DNA from: an uncultured Pelagibacteraceae bacterium | Lineage (GTDB): Bacteria > Pseudomonadota > Alphaproteobacteria > Pelagibacterales > Pelagibacteraceae | Length of the DNA stretch: 64,000 nt | Assembly (NCBI GenBank): GCA_902589505.1 | Contig: CACITE010000003.1 | Span: 1 to 64,000, forward strand | Direction of reading: 5' to 3' | Shown here: in pieces, positions 61,554 to 64,000 of the stretch | Numbering within the stretch: the first letter of the stretch is position 1 | Layout of the letters: each line of letters begins with the position of its first letter | Translations under genes and position numbers: made by a program | Notes under the pieces: model-generated | Told to the model about the DNA's origin: nothing | What the model saw: the letters and a program-made list of their open reading frames with translations, nothing else | Databases searched by the model: none

Positions 61554-62546
61554 ATGAAAAATATTGGTTCATATCCAAGTATCAGATTAAGAAGAAACAG
61601 AAAAACTGAATGGTCTAGAAAATTAGTTCAAGAAAACAGCTTATCCTCAAGCGATTTAATTTGGCCAATATTTATTAGAGAAGGAAAAAATATAAAAGAA
61701 CCGATCAAATCTATGCCTGGTGTTTATAGATATTCAATTGATAAAATTGAAAAACTTATTGAAAAAGCAATTAAACATAAAATTCCGATGATTGCATTAT
61801 TTCCAAACACACCTAAGGAAAAAAAAAACTTCGCAGGTTCAGAGGCATTAAATAAAAATAACATTGTTTGCAAGGCCTTAAGATTAATTAAAAAAAATTA
61901 TAAAAAAGAAGTGGGCTTAATGTGTGATGTTGCTCTTGATCCATACACTACTCATGGTCATGATGGTATCTTAAAAAATAATTACGTAGATAATGATGAA
62001 ACAATAAAAATTTTAATTAAACAATCGTTATTACAAGCTCAAATGGGTTGTGATGTAATTGCGCCCTCCGATATGATGGATGGTAGAATTGGAGCAATAC
62101 GAAAAGCTTTAGATAAAAATGGATTTCAACTAGTACAAATTTTATCATATGCTGTTAAATATGCATCAAACTTCTATGGTCCATTTAGAGATGCAGTAGG
62201 ATCAATTAAATCATTAAAAGGCAATAAAAAAAATTACCAAATGGATCCGTTCAATAATAAAGAAGCTTTGAGAGAAGTGGCTTTAGATATTAGCGAAGGT
62301 GCTGATTTTGTAATGGTAAAACCTGGCATGCCATATCTTGATATAATTAAATTAGTCAAAGAAAATTTTAAAATACCTGTATTTGCTTATCAAGTTTCTG
62401 GCGAATATAGTTTGATCGTAAATGGAATAAAAAATAATATTATAAATGAAAATGCAATACAAGAAAGTTTGGTGTCGTTTAAAAGAGCTGGAGCAAATGC
62501 CGTTGTTACATACTTTGCGGACAAAATTGCTAATAAATTAAAATAA
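61554..62546 (+). CDS. hemB: Delta-aminolevulinic acid dehydratase
   Basis: RLRRNRKTEWSRKLVQENSLSSSDLIWPIFI, DVALDPYTTHGHDGI, GCDVIAPSDMMDGRIGAIRKALD, KPGMPYLDII. Confidence 0.98.
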   Translation: MKNIGSYPSIRLRRNRKTEWSRKLVQENSLSSSDLIWPIFIREGKNIKEPIKSMPGVYRYSIDKIEKLIEKAIKHKIPMIALFPNTPKEKKNFAGSEALNKNNIVCKALRLIKKNYKKEVGLMCDVALDPYTTHGHDGILKNNYVDNDETIKILIKQSLLQAQMGCDVIAPSDMMDGRIGAIRKALDKNGFQLVQILSYAVKYASNFYGPFRDAVGSIKSLKGNKKNYQMDPFNNKEALREVALDISEGADFVMVKPGMPYLDIIKLVKENFKIPVFAYQVSGEYSLIVNGIKNNIINENAIQESLVSFKRAGANAVVTYFADKIANKLK

Positions 62547-62556
62547 GAAATTTGTT

Positions 62557-63132
62557 TTAAACATAATATTTTTCAAGAATGTTTCTAAATAATGGAAATT
62601 TTAGCCTATTGGGTATTATAAAATTTTCCATTAACAAATTTCTATTAAATGATAAGGCTTTTTTTACGTTTTTATCATAATTAATTTTTTTAACATTTTC
62701 GTAACCCAATTCTTTTATCAATGACAATTCCCAAGATATATAAAACTTAATCCAATTATCGCTTTTTAGCTCAGAAAGCATTTTTTCAAATAAAAAATAT
62801 ATATTTTCATTTGTTTGTCTTTCAGGTAGTAATATTTTTAATATTGAAGTTGCTGCAAGAATGCATACAGATTTTTTTTTATCATCAAAATATAATGCTG
62901 AAATTGGATCAATTAGCTCGACTTTAAAATACCCAGTTTTGTTTTCATTTTTAGTTACCCAGTTTAAATAAATTTTATTTCCAATCTGAAAATTTCTTTT
63001 TTGTTTTCTGGATGACCCTCCATAAACCTTTCCGGTGCACTTACCATGTTTTAATGTAAAAGCTTCTATTATTATAGAATTTTCATCTAAATTATTTTTT
63101 GAAAGTAAATAACCTTCATCTTGCCAGATCAT
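62557..63132 (-). CDS. recO: DNA repair protein RecO
   Basis: WQDEGYLLSKNNLDENSIIIEAFTLKHGKCTGKVYGG. Confidence 0.92.
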   Translation of the reverse strand: MIWQDEGYLLSKNNLDENSIIIEAFTLKHGKCTGKVYGGSSRKQKRNFQIGNKIYLNWVTKNENKTGYFKVELIDPISALYFDDKKKSVCILAATSILKILLPERQTNENIYFLFEKMLSELKSDNWIKFYISWELSLIKELGYENVKKINYDKNVKKALSFNRNLLMENFIIPNRLKFPLFRNILEKYYV

Positions 63133-63133
63133 A

Positions 63134-63799
63134 TTAATATATACGTTTATATTTTAATAATTTGGAAGCACTGTCTTGTTCTGCCTCTTGTTTAGAATTT
63201 CCCGTTCCGATAAATGTTTTAGATCCATATATACGCACAGAAATTTTGTAAGTAGGATTATGTCTAGGACCCTTTGAGTCTACCAGACGATAGATAGGTA
63301 ATTTTTTATAATTTTTAAGAGAATATTCTTGCAGTTTAGTTTTTGGATCCAATTTTGTTGTAGTTGATTGTTCTAATTTTTTTTTCCATATTTTTAGCAC
63401 AAAATTTTTTGCAAAATCAAAACCTTGGTCAATAAAAATTGCACCAATAATAGCTTCGCAGCAATCACTAATTATTTTTTCATCTTTAATAGTAATGATC
63501 TTTTTTGTATTACCTGTAATAATATATTTATGAAGATTAATCGACCAACCTACATCACAACAAACTTTTTTGTTAACTAAATTAGCAAATCTTTTATCCA
63601 ACACACCTTCGTTTTCATCAGGATATAAATCAAAAAGTTTATTAGAAAGAATTAAGCCTATGACTCTATCACCTAAAAATTCAAGTTTTTCGTTATTAAA
63701 ATTAAAATTTGCACTTTTATGCGTCAAAGCTTTTGTTAACAATGTTTTATCTTTAAATTTTATGTTTAAATCTTTTTGAAATTTAACAATATTTATCAT
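63134..63799 (-). CDS. rnc: Ribonuclease III
   Basis: ALTHKSANFNFNNEKLEFLGDRVIGLILS; C-terminal dsRBD GTGNSKQEAEQDSASKLL. Confidence 0.96.
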   Translation of the reverse strand: MINIVKFQKDLNIKFKDKTLLTKALTHKSANFNFNNEKLEFLGDRVIGLILSNKLFDLYPDENEGVLDKRFANLVNKKVCCDVGWSINLHKYIITGNTKKIITIKDEKIISDCCEAIIGAIFIDQGFDFAKNFVLKIWKKKLEQSTTTKLDPKTKLQEYSLKNYKKLPIYRLVDSKGPRHNPTYKISVRIYGSKTFIGTGNSKQEAEQDSASKLLKYKRIY

Positions 63800-64000
63800 T
63801 ATAAAATTTTTTTAAAGAATCTATCAATTCTTAAACTCTTGCCCCATTTCCAAAATTTAAAAAACGAACCTTCTTTTATATCGTTTGAAAAAAATATTAT
63901 CCTAGCTTTTCCAACAATATTATTGAAATTTACATAACCCACATTACTTAAAAATCTACTATCTTGGGAACAGTCTCTATTGTCGCCCATGAAAAAAAAA
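63799..64000 (-). CDS. lepB: Signal peptidase I, C-terminal fragment (gene continues past window end)
   Basis: FFFMGDNRDCSQDSRFLSNVGYVNFNNIVGKARIIFFS. Confidence 0.93.
   Translation of the reverse strand, partial: FFFMGDNRDCSQDSRFLSNVGYVNFNNIVGKARIIFFSNDIKEGSFFKFWKWGKSLRIDRFFKKIL

Overview
The window is a very AT-rich, densely packed alphaproteobacterial chromosome segment. Gene order, composition and gene content look like the SAR11/Pelagibacterales lineage (inference; no database search was run). Most of it is housekeeping: gyrA(partial)-coaD-ppi-tgt; recG/sdhE; mltB-rlpA-dac-tmk-holB-metG-tatD; recJ-glpX-hom; argC-rpsI-rplM; metY; ctaA; rpmG-merR-ihfA-plsX-rpmF; hppA; nusB-ribH-ribBA-ribE-ribD-nrdR-glyA-rpiB; hemB; recO-rnc-lepB(partial). 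Four tRNA genes are visible (Lys-TTT, Ser-TGA, Pro-TGG, Glu-TTC). Accessory DNA sits next to tRNAs: (i) a carbamoyltransferase/SxtJ/DUF5989 cassette, then tRNA-Lys, then an ACP / AAC(3)-like acyltransferase / radical SAM / ALDH / AMP-ligase cluster (~4.3-11.7 kb); (ii) a GT2/FkbM pair beside tRNA-Ser; (iii) a cupin gene, a lone tyrosine recombinase with a palindrome at its start codon, and a glycan-modification island ending at tRNA-Glu (~30.5-38.6 kb). Also notable: a candidate SAM-II/SAM-V-like pseudoknot upstream of metY, single genes missing from canonical operon slots (fabH, era, and less certainly thiL and queA), a RibBA whose GTP cyclohydrolase II domain lacks its zinc site, and an RlpA-like protein without the usual catalytic signature. 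No CRISPR array, rRNA operon, transposase or prophage structure was seen.
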